Assembly (NCBI RefSeq): GCF_947623445.1
Contig: NC_135244.1
Span: 14,012,860 to 14,076,859 of the forward strand
Direction of reading: 5' to 3'
DNA length: 64,000 bases
From: Clavelina lepadiformis
Taxonomy: Eukaryota > Chordata > Ascidiacea > Aplousobranchia > Clavelinidae
Below the pieces are notes generated by a model. The model did not search any database. It was given only the letters and a program-made list of their open reading frames with translations, and was not told the DNA's origin. The position numbers and the translations under genes are program-made. Numbering within the stretch: the stretch's first letter is position 1; the number at the start of each line of letters is the position of its first letter. Below, one piece after another: positions 29,514 to 43,000 of the stretch.

Positions 29514-30243
29514 TAGGGTTGGGACCCCGGGAAATCCCAATCCTGTTTCCCCAGGATTTTAACCATTTCTTCCAATCCCAATACCGAGATTTTCTGTTTT
29601 AAAATCCCGGGAATTCTGAGTTAACGTTTTATTAGTTCAATATTGCTTGATATGTGGATTAAATTGTTTAAATCAGTTTTACAGTAACTAGCAACTTGGG
29701 TTTGGCACAAAGTGTTGTGATAGTATTGCCATGCAACCTATTGGGTAACAATGGCTGAACAATCGCTTTTATTGCACGGGCTTGGGCCTTGTGCATCAGG
29801 TTTTAGCCAAACTGTATTCATATGCTTGCTACTGGTTCTGACTGAGTCCTAGCAAATGTTAATTAAATTGTCTAATTTTGAAGATGTATGTTCACAGAGA
29901 AAGTCCTAAGTCTGGTGAAACTTTTCATACTGCAGAACTAACGTAATGTAACTAAAAACTGTATGGAGCCCTGAAAATAATCAAACCTATGTCAGTTGAG
30001 GCCGAACATGCGTTCTCTGCCCTTGGTTATTTTAGCAATAAAATTAGAAATCGTCTTAATGATGACACTCTTAATGCACTGCTGTTTTTGCGTCAGTATT
30101 AAAATAAATAAACATGCTTTGTTTTGAGTATATGTGTACACTTTTTACTTTGTTATTCCCGAAAAGACCCGGGATTGTAGGGTAAAAATACCGGGAAATC
30201 CCGATACCGGGATTTCAAATTTAGTCTCGAAATCCCAACCCTA
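29514..30243. mobile_element. hAT element remnant with transposase tail, 730 bp
   Basis: The ends are TAGGGTTGGGA and TCCCAACCCTA, a perfect 11-bp inverted repeat. The inner ends share the reverse-complementary words CCCCGGGAAATCCC and GGGAAATCCCGATACC. Flanking 8-mers AGTATGAC and AGTACAAC agree at six of eight positions. The element keeps the C-terminal transposase coding remnant at 29989-30102, so it derives from an autonomous hAT by internal decay. Confidence 0.8.
29989..30102 (+). pseudogene. hAT transposase C-terminal dimerisation fragment
   Basis: A 37-codon frame ending in TAA reads SVEAEHAFSALGYF...KIRNRL...TLNALLFLRQY. This is the hAT C-terminal dimerisation signature (S-E-R/H-x-FS-x-x-G ... 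RS/NRL ... L-x-FLR). The rest of the transposase is missing or frame-broken upstream. The fragment is in plus orientation inside the element with TAGGGTTGGGA ends. Confidence 0.85.
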
Positions 30244-31189
30244 AGTACAACACAATGGCTTAATCTGCACAGCAGAGTCTACAATTCTGTTAATAATATG
30301 AAGCAGTGCTTTTCAACCTTTGAGACTGTACACACTAGTGCATATAGAAAAAATCTAGTGCGAATGAAATTCGTCTCTTTGATATTCAGTTATTCTTAAG
30401 CAATGCTGATTAGTTGTGCAAAGTTTGGTGTTTTCACGCTTGCCCTCGGGTCGAGCCAAGCTCATCCGTAATGTTGCGCAGTTATTACAAAGCAAATCCA
30501 GTTTTTTGAAAACAGCTTCCACGAATGAGACTGCCATCAAAAAAAGCGTGACAGAATATTGAAGCGGCAAAGAAAAAACAACAGTAAAGTAATGGAGCAT
30601 GTTGATATCACATCATTGCAAGGCGATGGCTTATATCATTGCTTTATATTTAGTTAGATAGTAGTCGGGTGCTATTATGGATATGCAGAATGTGCGCTTT
30701 TCTTGTATTGACATAGAAATGGAAATTATGAGTGAGTGAGTAATTAACATTGCATCGTCCTAAAAACGATTTGCTTTATTAACTTTGTATCGTGTTGAAA
30801 ACGATATTTTAAAATGTATACATTTATTTATATTTAATTTGACTTTACTGCCAACTTCCAACTCTCGATGTTTCTCTTTTATTCACAAATCGCTAACGAA
30901 ATCTTAGGGACCGATGTTACTGGTGCAAGAGATCGTTTGACTTGAAGTAAACTGTATAGGCTATATATACATTCATGTACTCGCACTGCTATGAGGTAGA
31001 TAAGATTGAGAACAAGAATTTTTTTGTTAATATTTGCAACTCTATTCTCGAACTGAGGAAAGTCTTTCCACAACTTAAACTCATCAATGTTTCCTCATCG
31101 CTCGACCCTCGGCTAACCGATCTTGTCTTCGTGCAAGTTCTGATAGACACACACATTTGTTACTATTTATTTAACTTGTTTTCATACCT
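30244..31189. other. Gene-free stretch
   Basis: Only short unmatched open frames occur. No structured element was recognised. Confidence 0.5.
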
Positions 31190-32910
31190 TTTTAAAGGAA
31201 ATTACAATTGTAGCGCAAAAATCGAATCCGGTTGGCATTTAGTAGTTTAACCTTGACGTAACCTGCACTTAAAGCAAAGTAAAACTGATTGATTGTATCT
31301 TTATTCAATTTCCGCTTCAAAAAAGCATCAATGTTAGATGTTCTCATAGTTATAGCAACTTCACGAATTTTACAGATAAATCTAACCACATCTTTTTCGT
31401 TGAGTCCACCACGAATAGCTAACTGCAGTGTATGCAATGCACATCACATATGAGCTGTACTCAAGATTTCTGACAAAGCACTATCTAACCCTTCATCTAA
31501 TTCTACACCACTGCTGTCTTCGTCGACTTCAACTGTAAAATATTCATTTTATTGAACTCTCTTTTTCAACTTGCCATATTTGAAGAATTATCAGCCACAA
31601 TAGCCAAAATCTGTGGCTTTTTATATCATATTCTTTAAAAACAGCTTCAAATTCACGGCTGTGTTGTGCTTGGGTATCACGCATTGCTAGAGTTTAAATG
31701 TCTAGCATGTTTTTGGAAACTGCCTATTTATTATAAGATAGCTAACCCTGTGTTTTGTGCAGCCAACCATTTTGAGGAAGACAAATTTTTCACTTAAATC
31801 TTCTTTCAATGCATTTTTCTTATCTATTGCTTCTGTTATAACCATCTTTCTAACTTCCTGCCCCTACAAAGACACTCTCAATTTTCCTACCAGCTCTTCA
31901 TTCAATCATTTTGAAGAAAAGAAGGTCAAAGGAATTGGAATCCCATTTTCTACTACCATTTCAATGATATGATGTTTAAATTTATCTTTCATCACCGAAA
32001 CCAACTTTTTCATCCGAAAAAAAAACTTTACAGCCACGCTTTGTTTTCTTTTACAAATTTCTTTCTAGACCGTCTGCTATTAGTTAGACCTGCGGTGTTA
32101 CACTCAAACCACATTTAGGGTCGCATTGGAAAGTTCAGGTAAGATCTGGGCCACACTGATAAATCAAAGACAGATTGAAACAAGCCATTTTAAATAGATT
32201 GTCCTTATTCTCTTGCGCATTCCCGAGCATGGCTATATTGCTTTTGCCTAACGTCGGCACTGTGCTAATGGCATTCTTTTCCGTCTTTCATCGACAATGA
32301 AGTAGAAATTAGAAAACAGTATAGCTGAAAAGTTTTCATAAGAAAATTGCAATCATTGAACACCAGCCAAGCTCATTTTACATTAGGATTATGAAATTAA
32401 TTGCCGTACAATACACCACATCATACTTTTGCGATTTATCTATCAATTATAAATTCATATTGGTTCTTGTAACATAACAATTAATGTACCATTTGTACGC
32501 AAACATGGTGTAACAATTCTAGCCGAGTTTCTGTTGTAAGTCATGCTCGAAGTCTCAGAGAACCACATGCAGTTTGACACCTCTGTGAATTCTACACCAT
32601 TGCATAACAGCCTTGGTTTGCCATATTTGGCATGCGGACCAGGAGTCTGACATATGCGACTTGGACAATCCTGGCTATCCACTTCATTGTAAACTTCTAC
32701 ATGATTTCTTTCTAAATGTCTTTTTAAGTATTCATCTATTCTCACTTGACATAGCCTATATGTATTTACAAAGTCTTCTATAACAGACTGTAACTCGAGA
32801 GCAACAAATTTATTTGTTTTTTTCATTTTGACTATAGCCTGTGTTAGTAAAATTTTTGAAAAAAGAATGAAATTAGCAAAGATAACTAATGTTACCGAAA
32901 TATAAGTCAA
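31190..32910 (-). pseudogene. Decayed hAT transposase with possible BED-finger end
   Basis: In minus orientation the region 31980 to 31190 reads as transposase pieces split by stops and frameshifts. One is an ILAIVADNSSNM block (near 31610-31640), and the other is HTLQLAIRGGL (start of the 31192-31437 frame) followed by KIREVA..MRTSNIDAFLKRK. Both are familiar hAT core blocks: the D in the ADN block and the HTLQLA block. Upstream at 32455-32910 an open frame of 151 codons contains YLKRHLERNHVEVY, which resembles the His-His end of a BED zinc finger. I infer one decayed autonomous element. Its terminal repeats were not located, so the outer limits are approximate. Confidence 0.65.
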
Positions 32911-33002
32911 AATATACTACCTATACCAAACGAGGTGGGGAAGTGATCTATTTATGACATGCAAGCCATGCAGGCTTCAAATTCAGAAGTCAGGGTCCAA
33001 AT

Positions 33003-33290
33003 AGCCTATGCGAAGTCATGTCTAGTATAAAGCAAAGCCTAACTCGATATCACAGAAGTCATAGGTTCTGTAGATCGAAGCCTGGTCGATATCAGAAAGG
33101 CCACGTCTCGTACATACAGGAGTCGTGGTTTCTGTAGAGTGTAGATTGAAGCCTGGGTCAAGATTAGAAAGGACACGGCTCGTATAAGATGAAGCCTGGG
33201 TCGAGATTAGAAATGTCATGGCTCGTATATGCAGAAGTCATGGGTTCTGTAGATTGAAGCCTGGGTCGAGATTAGAAAGTTCATGACCTC
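33003..33290. repeat. Degenerate tandem repeat, roughly 60-85 bp units
   Basis: About four imperfect units share words such as GAAGCCTGGGTCGAGATTAG, CGTATATGCAGAAGTCATG and GGTTCTGTAGAT. Unit length varies through internal deletions. No coding role is evident. Confidence 0.7.
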
Positions 33291-33834
33291 TCCAAATAAA
33301 ACTAGAGGACTAAGAGAACTGAGATAACTATGGGAACCTAAGATGTTTATGGTATACTGCTTGCAAAAAAGCGATTAATATAATAGAAACACGAATTTAT
33401 AATATGCCTATAATCCTATATATTACGGTCTGACCAGTAAGACAATACACTTAAGACGATGAAGGACTGACAAAAAGTTTACAAGCCAGCTAAAGCGATA
33501 GACATGTTAGTTGTATAAATACTCTTAGTTCTCTTAGCCTTCTTAATCCTTTAGCGGTATTTATTGAGGTCCGCGAGCGAGGGGAGGCACATCCTTTCGA
33601 TATCGTAAACCTGAGACTACTAAAATAACTTACAAATGGTTCTTAATATACACGATTGTCTAACTCAGATAGTTTCAACAAATTACTGCATCTTGGCATC
33701 GTGAAAAGTGTGGCACAGTTTCTTATTTATCAATATCAACGTCAATATGTTGAAAATTGCAACGATAACGCTTTTAGAAATCATCCGCATTGTCATGAAA
33801 GAGGGGCTAGGGCTGGGCAATAGGCATATATACG
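33291..33834. other. Gene-free stretch
   Basis: Nothing recognised between the tandem repeat and the following group of short hAT-type elements. Confidence 0.5.
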
Positions 33835-33842
33835 ATTACAAG

Positions 33843-34017
33843 CAGTGGTGGGATTCAAATGTTTTAACATCTGGTTCTCTCACTAGCAACATGCCATATT
33901 GACCCGGGGCCGATATATATAGACTTGTAGGCTACATACGCTTCTTAACAACCGGTTCGCGAAAGTCATTAAAATTCCAAGAACCGGTTCGCATGAACCG
34001 GCTGAATCCCACCACTG
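33843..34017. mobile_element. Short hAT-type MITE, 175 bp
   Basis: The ends CAGTGGTGGGATTCA and TGAATCCCACCACTG form a perfect 15-bp inverted repeat. Flanking 8-mers ATTACAAG (33835-33842) and ATTACAGG (34018-34025) differ at one position. Inside are the matching words GAACCGGTTCGC. Confidence 0.9.
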
Positions 34018-34236
34018 ATTACAGGTAAGTAGCGCAGTGAAATTCAAAGTAACGTGTTGATCAGAGACGATATTACCCGAAGATAAAGCGCAAACGGAAA
34101 GTAAGAAAGATAGTGACACTTCTTCTTACCTTGAGAACAGTCAAGAGAAAAAGGCATCGTGCAGAATAATAAAGAGATAAAAACCAAGAGAATGGAAGAT
34201 ATTACACCAAATAATGAAGAAATTACAGATCAGAGA

Positions 34237-34403
34237 CAGAGGCGTAGCCAGGCGGGGGCGAAAGTGGCCATGCCCCCCTCCCAATTTTTTTGTCTAAAAG
34301 CTTGTACGTCAGGTGGCGGTGTTTTAAAACAAACAATTTGTAGTTCCCTTGAACTCATGAAATATTTGCCCCCCTCTCCATTTTTTTTCTGGCTACGCCA
34401 CTG
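34237..34403. mobile_element. Short hAT-type MITE, 167 bp
   Basis: The ends CAGAGGCGTAGCCAG and CTGGCTACGCCACTG form a nearly perfect inverted repeat. Flanking 8-mers ATCAGAGA (34229-34236) and ATCAGAGG (34404-34411) differ at one position. The interior has G-rich and C-rich tracts in inverted arrangement. Confidence 0.9.
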
Positions 34404-34601
34404 ATCAGAGGTCAAAAAGCGCAACACGGAAAGGTAAACAGAAGTGAGATAGGAAAGTTGAAAGTGTGAAACGAGATAATAAAAAAGAAAACAGGAACGG
34501 GAAAAAAGCACGCAACACAGGCCAGCCTTGTGTAACGCTTAAAGTATGACATCATAATACAGTACATTTTTCTAATGTAATGTGGTTATCTATCCTGCCA
34601 G

Positions 34602-34947
34602 CAGGGCATGTGGAATGGAATAGAAATTTTCCATACCTAAATGTATTCCATTCCATACTTCATACGATATTAACATCTTCGAAAATGGAAGAATCAACAA
34701 TGTTACAAATTTAAAAGTTTATAGTGCACGCACTTGATTTTGTGAATTAGCGTGTGCGTATAAGGTTTTGGGAATGCATGAAATTAGGTCAATTTTGTAA
34801 ATGCGCATTCAAGTTCAGTATGGAAAGTATGGATGATTCCTTCCATTCCGTAAATGAAATCTTCCATTCCACTCGATACTTTAACAATTCCATATACCAC
34901 ACTGAATTTATCGTTCCATTCCATCTTCCATTCTATTGCATGCCCTG
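34602..34947. mobile_element. hAT-type MITE, 346 bp
   Basis: The ends CAGGGCATGTGGAATGGAA and the complement of CAGGGCATGCAATAGAATGG are matched. Many GGAATGGAA/TTCCATTCC words lie inside. Flanking 8-mers CCTGCCAG (34594-34601) and ACTGCCAG (34948-34955) agree at seven of eight positions. Confidence 0.88.
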
Positions 34948-34955
34948 ACTGCCAG

Positions 34956-37003
34956 CTATGAAAGTAAGTTTAAACTTCAGACACTAAAGAATTTGTGATA
35001 ATATGATGACAAATTTAATATACGGAATTAAATGTCATTTGGAAATTTAAGTTTTTAAGTGACGTATCAGTAAAACTTAACACTGCGTCACGACAGCTTC
35101 CTGTTTGTCGCTGCAACTTATGCGATCATATTTCGTCATGCCTTTTTTCGTGTGCGTTTTGCCTGCTGTAAAAGCCGTTGAGTTGCGTTAACAATTACCA
35201 GCAACCAGTTACATAGGCCTAATACAGTTGATAATAGCTAAGTCTACTAGTCTCAATGCTATAATATTAACTGTTGAATGAAATGCTGTTGATGTGCCAA
35301 TGTTCTGTCTATTTGTAATCGTTTAAAGAAGAATCAATATAATCAGTTTATACAATCAACATTCTTGTGCATACTACTGATGAGTACAATTTAAAGAAGT
35401 TCAGTGACGAGTTAGATAACTTTGCTTGTCAGCTTCACAAGACAATCAGCTTTTAGCTGAACAATCGAGTCTAGGGTTGATAAAGCAATTAACGACCTTG
35501 AGGCTCATGTATCATCGAGCGCAATAAACAATTCAGACAATCGAACATTGTATTGGAGTGACTGGAACAGTCAAAATCAACAACCAAAACTAATCATTCC
35601 ATTACAAATAGATCCGACTCGCGAGTTGCGAGCAACTTCTAACCATTTAAATTAACTTGAAAATGTCCTGTCAAGCCAAATTTGTAACGAATGAGTACGC
35701 ACTAATCATTCAATTCGTTCACGCTCCTAAAACTAAAGCGTCGCCACAAAAGGGTGGCAGTAAAAGGAACTTCCGACAAAAGTTTTGGCGATCTTCGAAA
35801 ATTTGTTAACAACTTTTACACAACCTAAACAGAAAAAAAACTTTGAAAGTACCTACTTAGCTGAAGAAAGACCAACCTAACTGTCCTGTTGTACTTAGAT
35901 CCGTTCCCGCAAATCGTTTTTAATGGCGCCTTTCAGGATCAAAGTTTACTTTAAATACTTAAAAAATCTGTTTTACGTTTATAGTTTAAATAAAAGCAGG
36001 CATAAACTGTTCGGGAACAAGCTGATAAGACAGGTTACCATAAAAAACGCATTGTGATAATGCTTTACATAACTACACAACAACGTTAACGTTGTCTTGT
36101 GCTTGTGCTACTTTTACGCTCTCACGACCGGGAAATCCCGTATTTAATTTGCCCCAGATTTTTAGTTTTCTTTAAAAAAATGGATGCCTTTGCTAACAAA
36201 CAATCAACGAACGGAAAAACACAGCAAAGCCTTAATGGCTTAAAACGTGCCAGAAGTAAATTAGAGTGGTGCACATATCCACTTACACTGATATATGTAC
36301 ACAGAGAGTAAACAAAAAAATTTATGGAAAGAAACTCGGTCCTAGGAAACATAAACCTATTTCTGTTTCTTGAGAAAACAAGATATTTGGGCATTCAAAT
36401 GCCCAATGATTTTATAGCAGCAATGCAAACTATTTATAACACCTGTCTGAAGAAATTAAGGATGTAGCCAAATATTCGGAGTGTTCTAAACTATTGAGGA
36501 GGTTGAGTCTATTGGACAGTCATATTAATAGCTTTTTAATTACATTTTTACTATAGTCAATTTACAAAAATACACGAAACGTTTTAGTCAGGAAAAGCGA
36601 CGTTTTTCGAGGACGAGGGGCAGAAGATCTCCATAGGCCTATCTTGTTTTTATAAAAAGATAATTTAAAAAGGTCAGCAACTACAATCTGCAGATCTTAG
36701 ACCTTATAGCAGAATTATTACGCCAAAAAGATTGAAATCCAAAACATACCATATGATACTGTATTTTGTGTGTATAAGCCTACTTTTTTGCTGCACAATA
36801 TAGTTATGAAAAACTGGGATCGTGACTTGAATAATTATGATATATACTAGGTTATTATAATTTGATTGCAGGCGATTTCTAAACATTGACTGGAGCGCCA
36901 AACCTTGAGCCCTAGCTGTTGCTGATTGTTAGTTTACAGTTATAAACGCTGATACAGTGCGATGTTGATAAAAGAATATAACAAACTAAGTACTTTATGC
37001 AGG
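34956..37003. other. Gene-free stretch upstream of HDAC11
   Basis: No gene is seen. The last few hundred bases should hold the HDAC11 promoter, but no diagnostic element was identified. Confidence 0.45.
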
Positions 37004-40000
37004 ATGTCGAAATTATATGATGTGACAATTAAAGAATCATCATGGCCCATATTGTATCACAAAGATTACAATATTTCGTTTTTTGGAATGGAAAAGATGC
37101 ATCCATTTGACTCTGGCAAATGGGGACGTGTTCATCAATTATTGGTTGGTCAGTATGTGGTGATCATTGTTTATGTCAAAATATATGTTCTATATTATTT
37201 TGTAATTATGATATATATATGTATTGTTTTATACTTAAATTGTGCTTATAGTCTTCAGACAGTTACTTCATGTAATACAAGCAAGAATTGAGCTGGAAAT
37301 TTGTCATTTTTTTACTTTCTTTTGTTATGTTTTTCTGAACAGATGTTAGATGTTGCATTTAGTGGTAAGTATTTGCAACGGCAAGCGGATCGCTACACAA
37401 ATGTGTTCAAGTTTTGCACAATTTTAAACTGCTTCAATTAAGAAAGAGGACTTTTTCACTTCAACTTTGTGTTGAACTTAATCAAGTGTAAACTAATAAG
37501 TTATTCAATATGCGGCACTCACTTAAAACTGACACCATTTTTGGCCCAGTATAGCTTGGGCATAGCTGCTTTAGATGCATCAATTTGTGTTATTTCACAC
37601 TATAGCACTGGCAGTATCAATACAAACAAACTCAACATATTTACTATGGAAGAATTGTCCCTGTCTAGCATATCCTTAAGTGATATTGTCTGAAAAGTTG
37701 ATGGAGAGTTACTGACATTGGCCTGGTACCAAGATTTGGCAAACTGGCACAATCAGAATTCAAATTTGTTACAGTTGCTTAATAAAGGCAGATATAACCT
37801 TATGATAATAAAAAAACATTGCAGTTATGTATGAGTTTAGTACATATTTGGAAAATTTGTGCTATTGGGATAAAAACTTTATACTGGCAGTTTGAACCTC
37901 TTTTGTTTCTTTCACTTCGTAACCGACTTTTTCCTATCTAGAAGGTTGTTGAGGCAGCAGCATTAGGAGCTTGTTTAAACAGTTTATAAGCTTTTGCCAC
38001 GTCTGCAAGTTTGAGTAAAAGGAAACCCACTCATGGCCAACCAAGGTCAATAATGTAATTGTACCACCTGGTTTTGGTCGAAGCATTCAGCTTTTACCAA
38101 TTGGCGATGCAACCATATTGATTTGCAAATCTTTCCTGAGGCATTCTATTATTGTGATCAAGCCACATGATGTATCCCTTGAAACTGTGGCACAAATATA
38201 GATAGATAAGTGGAGACATGCAACAACAGCACGAACATGGCATGAAATATGTTGTAGCCTATGTGATTACATACTCAAGGGATGGTTTTGATCTGTAATA
38301 TGCATAAGTGGGCAATACCGCAGTACTATAGTACTGAATTATTGTACCTTGGTACTATAGTACCGAATTATTGTACTGCGGTACTTTTTCAGTACTGAGA
38401 CCGGTACCGTCTGTACTTTCGAAAAAAAGTACCAAATCTTTTTACCGAATTACTGTTTTCAAGAAATTTCAGTCGGTGCCGGTACTCGGTACTTTTCACG
38501 TGATAATTTCAAAATTTTAAGGAATATGTATTCAAAAATACATGTTATTTAATCCTTAATACTAATTTTAGCATCAGTTGATCTTTTTAAATCTAGAAAT
38601 GTCAAGTAAAATTGCAAGCGATCAACATCACATATGTTTTGACCTGGAGTAACTTTTACCAAGGGCATAATAGCGGCAAACATTGCTTTTGCAGCAGTAT
38701 CTTTTATACCGGAACTGTCGGTACATTCTTTTCCAAGTACCGTTACCGATGGTACTTTCAAAGTAAAGACTGCCCAACTCTGGTAATATTTAACATGGTA
38801 TATCAAATTTTCCTATAATAAATTTGTTGAACACGTTAACATAAAGGTAACTAATAAAGTAGTAAATGTATCTCTAATTCACCAAACAAACAAGCATAAT
38901 TTATTTTCAGTCATTAACAACACACAGGTTGTGACAAAATAACGCTGCACATCATGCAATGCTATATGACTGTAATGAGCTACTTTTACATGTACACTGT
39001 GCAGGTTTACGCCCTCTGATTGCTTTTTCAGTGTGTGTTTATACATGATAGATTTAATTGAAATACAGGTTTTTAGTTAGACTGAGACAGGTTAAAGCCT
39101 GCTCTAAAAATCTTCCAATTAGAAGATTTTTGTAATTATGCAAGTTTAGAAATGAGATGCCAACAATGAAAGAAACTCTCTTGCATACCCTGAAATTGCT
39201 TTTTCGTACCTTGGTTTGAGAATCTCTGGATTTAACTATCATTCTTAGCAGTTAAAATAATTTATTCTATAAGATCTACGTAAAGTAAAACCAACTTTAT
39301 ATATTGGCACTGAGTTAAGAGATTGGCTAAGCTATCAACAACGTAAAGCTTTCTTAGGCAAGAAATTAATTTAAATTTAGAGTTTTTTTGCTGCAAATGC
39401 TATTAAATAATATGCTATGCAGCAACGGTTTTTGCTATTATTGATTAGACAAAAGTGGTGATAGTTACAAAAAGAGCGCTGAATTTATTTTTAGTTCCAG
39501 TAAGCATATCTGATGTTTCTTTTGTATTTTTACAATTTAATCAGTGTTTTGTTCATTGCAGAGAATGAATTATTTGAACCCTCTGATACAATAACTCCAA
39601 ATGAAGCAAGTGAAGATGATCTATTACAAGTTCATAATAAAGAATATCTTGATAGCCTGAAGGTATGAATAAAAAAAGTATGGCGATATTGTATATATAC
39701 AAGTTTTTTTTCAGGACTACTTTAAAATTTCACAGCAATCAACATATAATTAATTGATTTAAAGTATGTTGTTGCTGTATATTTTCATGTATAAGTCGCA
39801 TTTTTGTATCGAATTTTCATTCAAAAAGTAAGATGTGTAGTTTATTTATTTATTTTGATCAAGAGTTCATTGTTGCAAATTAAACACGAAAAAAAAGGTA
39901 TGATATATAAAATTTTCTGTTACTAGGGTTGTTCTTATCAGAATACTTTGGTTGAAATTGAAGAATTTGAAATTGTTTTTAATTGATTAATTTTGTACAC

Positions 40001-43000
40001 AGAGTATTGAGTCAGTAGCCTATTTCACTTATGATACCCGTAACTACGAAGCAATCTTTAAAAAGCCAAACACTTTTGAAAATAATGTCCATTGCTATAT
40101 ATTCCTGTCACTAAACCAAAGTTTTCCTTCACATAATACATTAACAGCTTGTTGCTAACAGGAAAGAGGAAAGCTGTTTTTGCAGACTTATGAATAATAT
40201 TAGGATTTAAACTACTTTGTAGCTTAACGATTTGCATTTGGCTTTAGAATAAACAAAAACTTTTAATTCTGAATATGTAACATATATGTAAAAGGTTTTT
40301 CTGAATAATTAGGTATTTGTATGTGATATTTTGAAATGTATCTTACGTGCCTCTTTGGCTATCAACTGTGCCTTAGTTAAAGATGATAAGATAAAAACTG
40401 TGTATATTTAGCGAAAATGCCAAAGTTTAAAAATGTGTATAATGTATAATATTGTAAGTGACTTTATGTTTATTTTGTTGTTTAATAAGCTTTGTTTTGA
40501 ATCATGGAGCGTGTTGTACTATTTGATATTCATTACTGTTGCTGGTACATTTTAAGGTGAAATGTATGAAATGATGTATCTAAGCAGTGAAGCTACCTGT
40601 TTTAAAAGCATTTTTACTACTTTTACGTTAAATATAGACATATCTGTTTGCTAATCTGTGTTACCAGTAGTTTTATTTCTTGTTTGTTTACGTGGTTCCA
40701 TTTTACTAGATGTTTGTCTTTCTGTAATTGAAACATAAAGGAGGTGTATGGCCGTATGGGTTTGAAAAAAGGGCCAATTACTTTGTTTGTTTCTTTAATT
40801 CAGTAAAATTAGTAAACATTCAATAATTTGAAAATCGCGATATTGGACTCGATAAAAGTTTACATGTAGACTATGCATGTCTAAAACTATCTTATACTTG
40901 AATATGAAATAATCCAAATATCAATTCACTACCTTTTGAATGGTTCAAGTAAGTTTTTAAAGGCATGCATAGGTAAGAGTCTGACAAAATCAGAGAAATC
41001 TGAATGTTTTACCCATGCACCTCCTTAAAGAGTCTAATATGTTGTGTAGATTGTGCATTTAGTTATCACAGGATGTTGTATAAACGCAGTTTATCTAAAA
41101 GATAAGCAAAGGTACTCAGGATACATGCTTTATGATTCCAAAACTTTTGGAACCTTGCATTAGCTTTGATATTTTTACAATTAGAATTTTGTTTGTAAAA
41201 TTAATTGTTAAGGTATTGCAAGTCAACACCAAATTACATTATTTTGTCATGGCTGTGTTGAAGCAGATTATAATATTTATTTATAAGACCCAAAAGTGCA
41301 CGCACAAACAGAGGTAAAAATCGTTACTTTGTTGTAATAGGGATGTTACCCATCTTTTGCCTATAGTTTAGCAAGCAGTAGATTTTAATAAATAGGCTTG
41401 AGTATCACTGCTTGATATCTGTATAGCATGTATACGCAAAATTTTTCTTCTATTCCAGTAAATAATTTTCAATGACATCCAGGCATTGTAAACCTTTTTA
41501 ACTGGAGTATATTGCAAATTTTCAAGATTTAAAATTCTATTTTGTTTACCCTGTCCAATACATAAAAAGTAGTCTTGTATATGTGTATATTTTATTAATG
41601 GTTGGTGCTGTGTAAAATTGTGTTATCTATACTTTAATGTAATGATAATTGGTTCTGCTTTGAAATAATTTTTATCTTCTGAAACAAAAAATATGTTACA
41701 CTTTTGCTTGGTTTATGTGTAGTAATTTGAGAAACTTTTTGTAGAAATGATGCCAAAAACTTTCCTTGTTAATATGTTTCCTAATAGTAAATGTAATAAA
41801 TTTATACATTAGCCACAACTCAGCCTATATTCATGTTTTAAATATAATTTCAGTGGAGTTGGTCAGTGGCTAAAATTACAGAAGTTCCGCCTGTTGCTTT
41901 TCTGCCAAATTTTATTGTCCAGAGAAGAGTTTTGTATCCATTTCGCTTACAAACTGGTGGGAGTATTCTTGCAGGAGATTTAGCAATGAAATTTGGATGG
42001 GCAATAAATATTGGTGGAGGGTTTCATCACTGTTCAAAACACAATGGTGGTGGATTTTGTGCATATGCTGATATTACACTTCTAATAAAGGTAGGACAAA
42101 ATTTTATCATTGACAGCTATAGTCGACTGTGGACTAGTTTACAGATATTAAATCCATCTCTGATGTTTAATTGTTCATTTCAACAAACTTGGCTTTAACA
42201 CCGTTATTTTATCAATAATTTGAATGCATTCATAAATTTATTAACTTGAAGGCATTTGTCAGTTTCCTGTTCTCTTACTACCACTTTTAGTTTGCCATGG
42301 AAAACTCTGGTGTATCTAATGTAATGATAACACTGGACAACAATTTACAACTTATTTTTTATTCCTCGCTCATTTCAAGTTTACCTAGACTAATTTTGCA
42401 ATGCTGAATCCAAATCTGGTCTTAGATTTTTTCTAACACGTCACGTTTTTGAGATATGATATATGCTCACGACAACCCATAACTGTGATTTTGGCTAATT
42501 TTGGCTGAGCGGAACAAAACATTACATGTAATCAACCCAGTAATTTCTATTGAAAATAACAGCATTATCATACTGCACAATTTAACACAACCCAGGATAA
42601 TTAAATCAGACAAAAATAACATTATATTCCCTCAAAAGTGCTTTATACACTTGCTCTTTCGAGTATGTTCAGTGTCAGTTTCACGCTGAAGAAACCAGCA
42701 GTAGTCCCCCATCATGTTTGGGTTAAATCGACCTCTATACCGCGATTCCATCACAGAGATGTCTTGGTGAAATCTTTCCCCATGCTCGTCGCTCACATCA
42801 CCCAGGTTTGGCGGGAAAAATTCCAAGTGTGAATGAAGAAAATGCAGTTTAACCGACATTCTGCAGCCCATTTCGCGGTATGATTCCAGCAAATTGTCCA
42901 CTAGTTCCGAGTAATTTTCTGCCCTGTACTTCCCAAGAAAATTTTGTACAATCTGTACAAATGCATTCCAGGCTTTTAATTCAATTGAATTAAGCTTGGA

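Noticed and set aside
32455..32910. 151-codon minus-strand frame as an independent host gene
   Set aside because: Its BED-finger-like LKRHLERNH segment and position just upstream of a decayed hAT transposase make a transposon remnant more likely.
37341..37364. Possible 22-base microexon (GAACAG/ATGTTAG...TTTAGTG/GTAAGT) in HDAC11 intron 1
   Set aside because: Its inclusion would break the frame. Direct joining of 37148 to 39562 gives continuous HDAC11 similarity.
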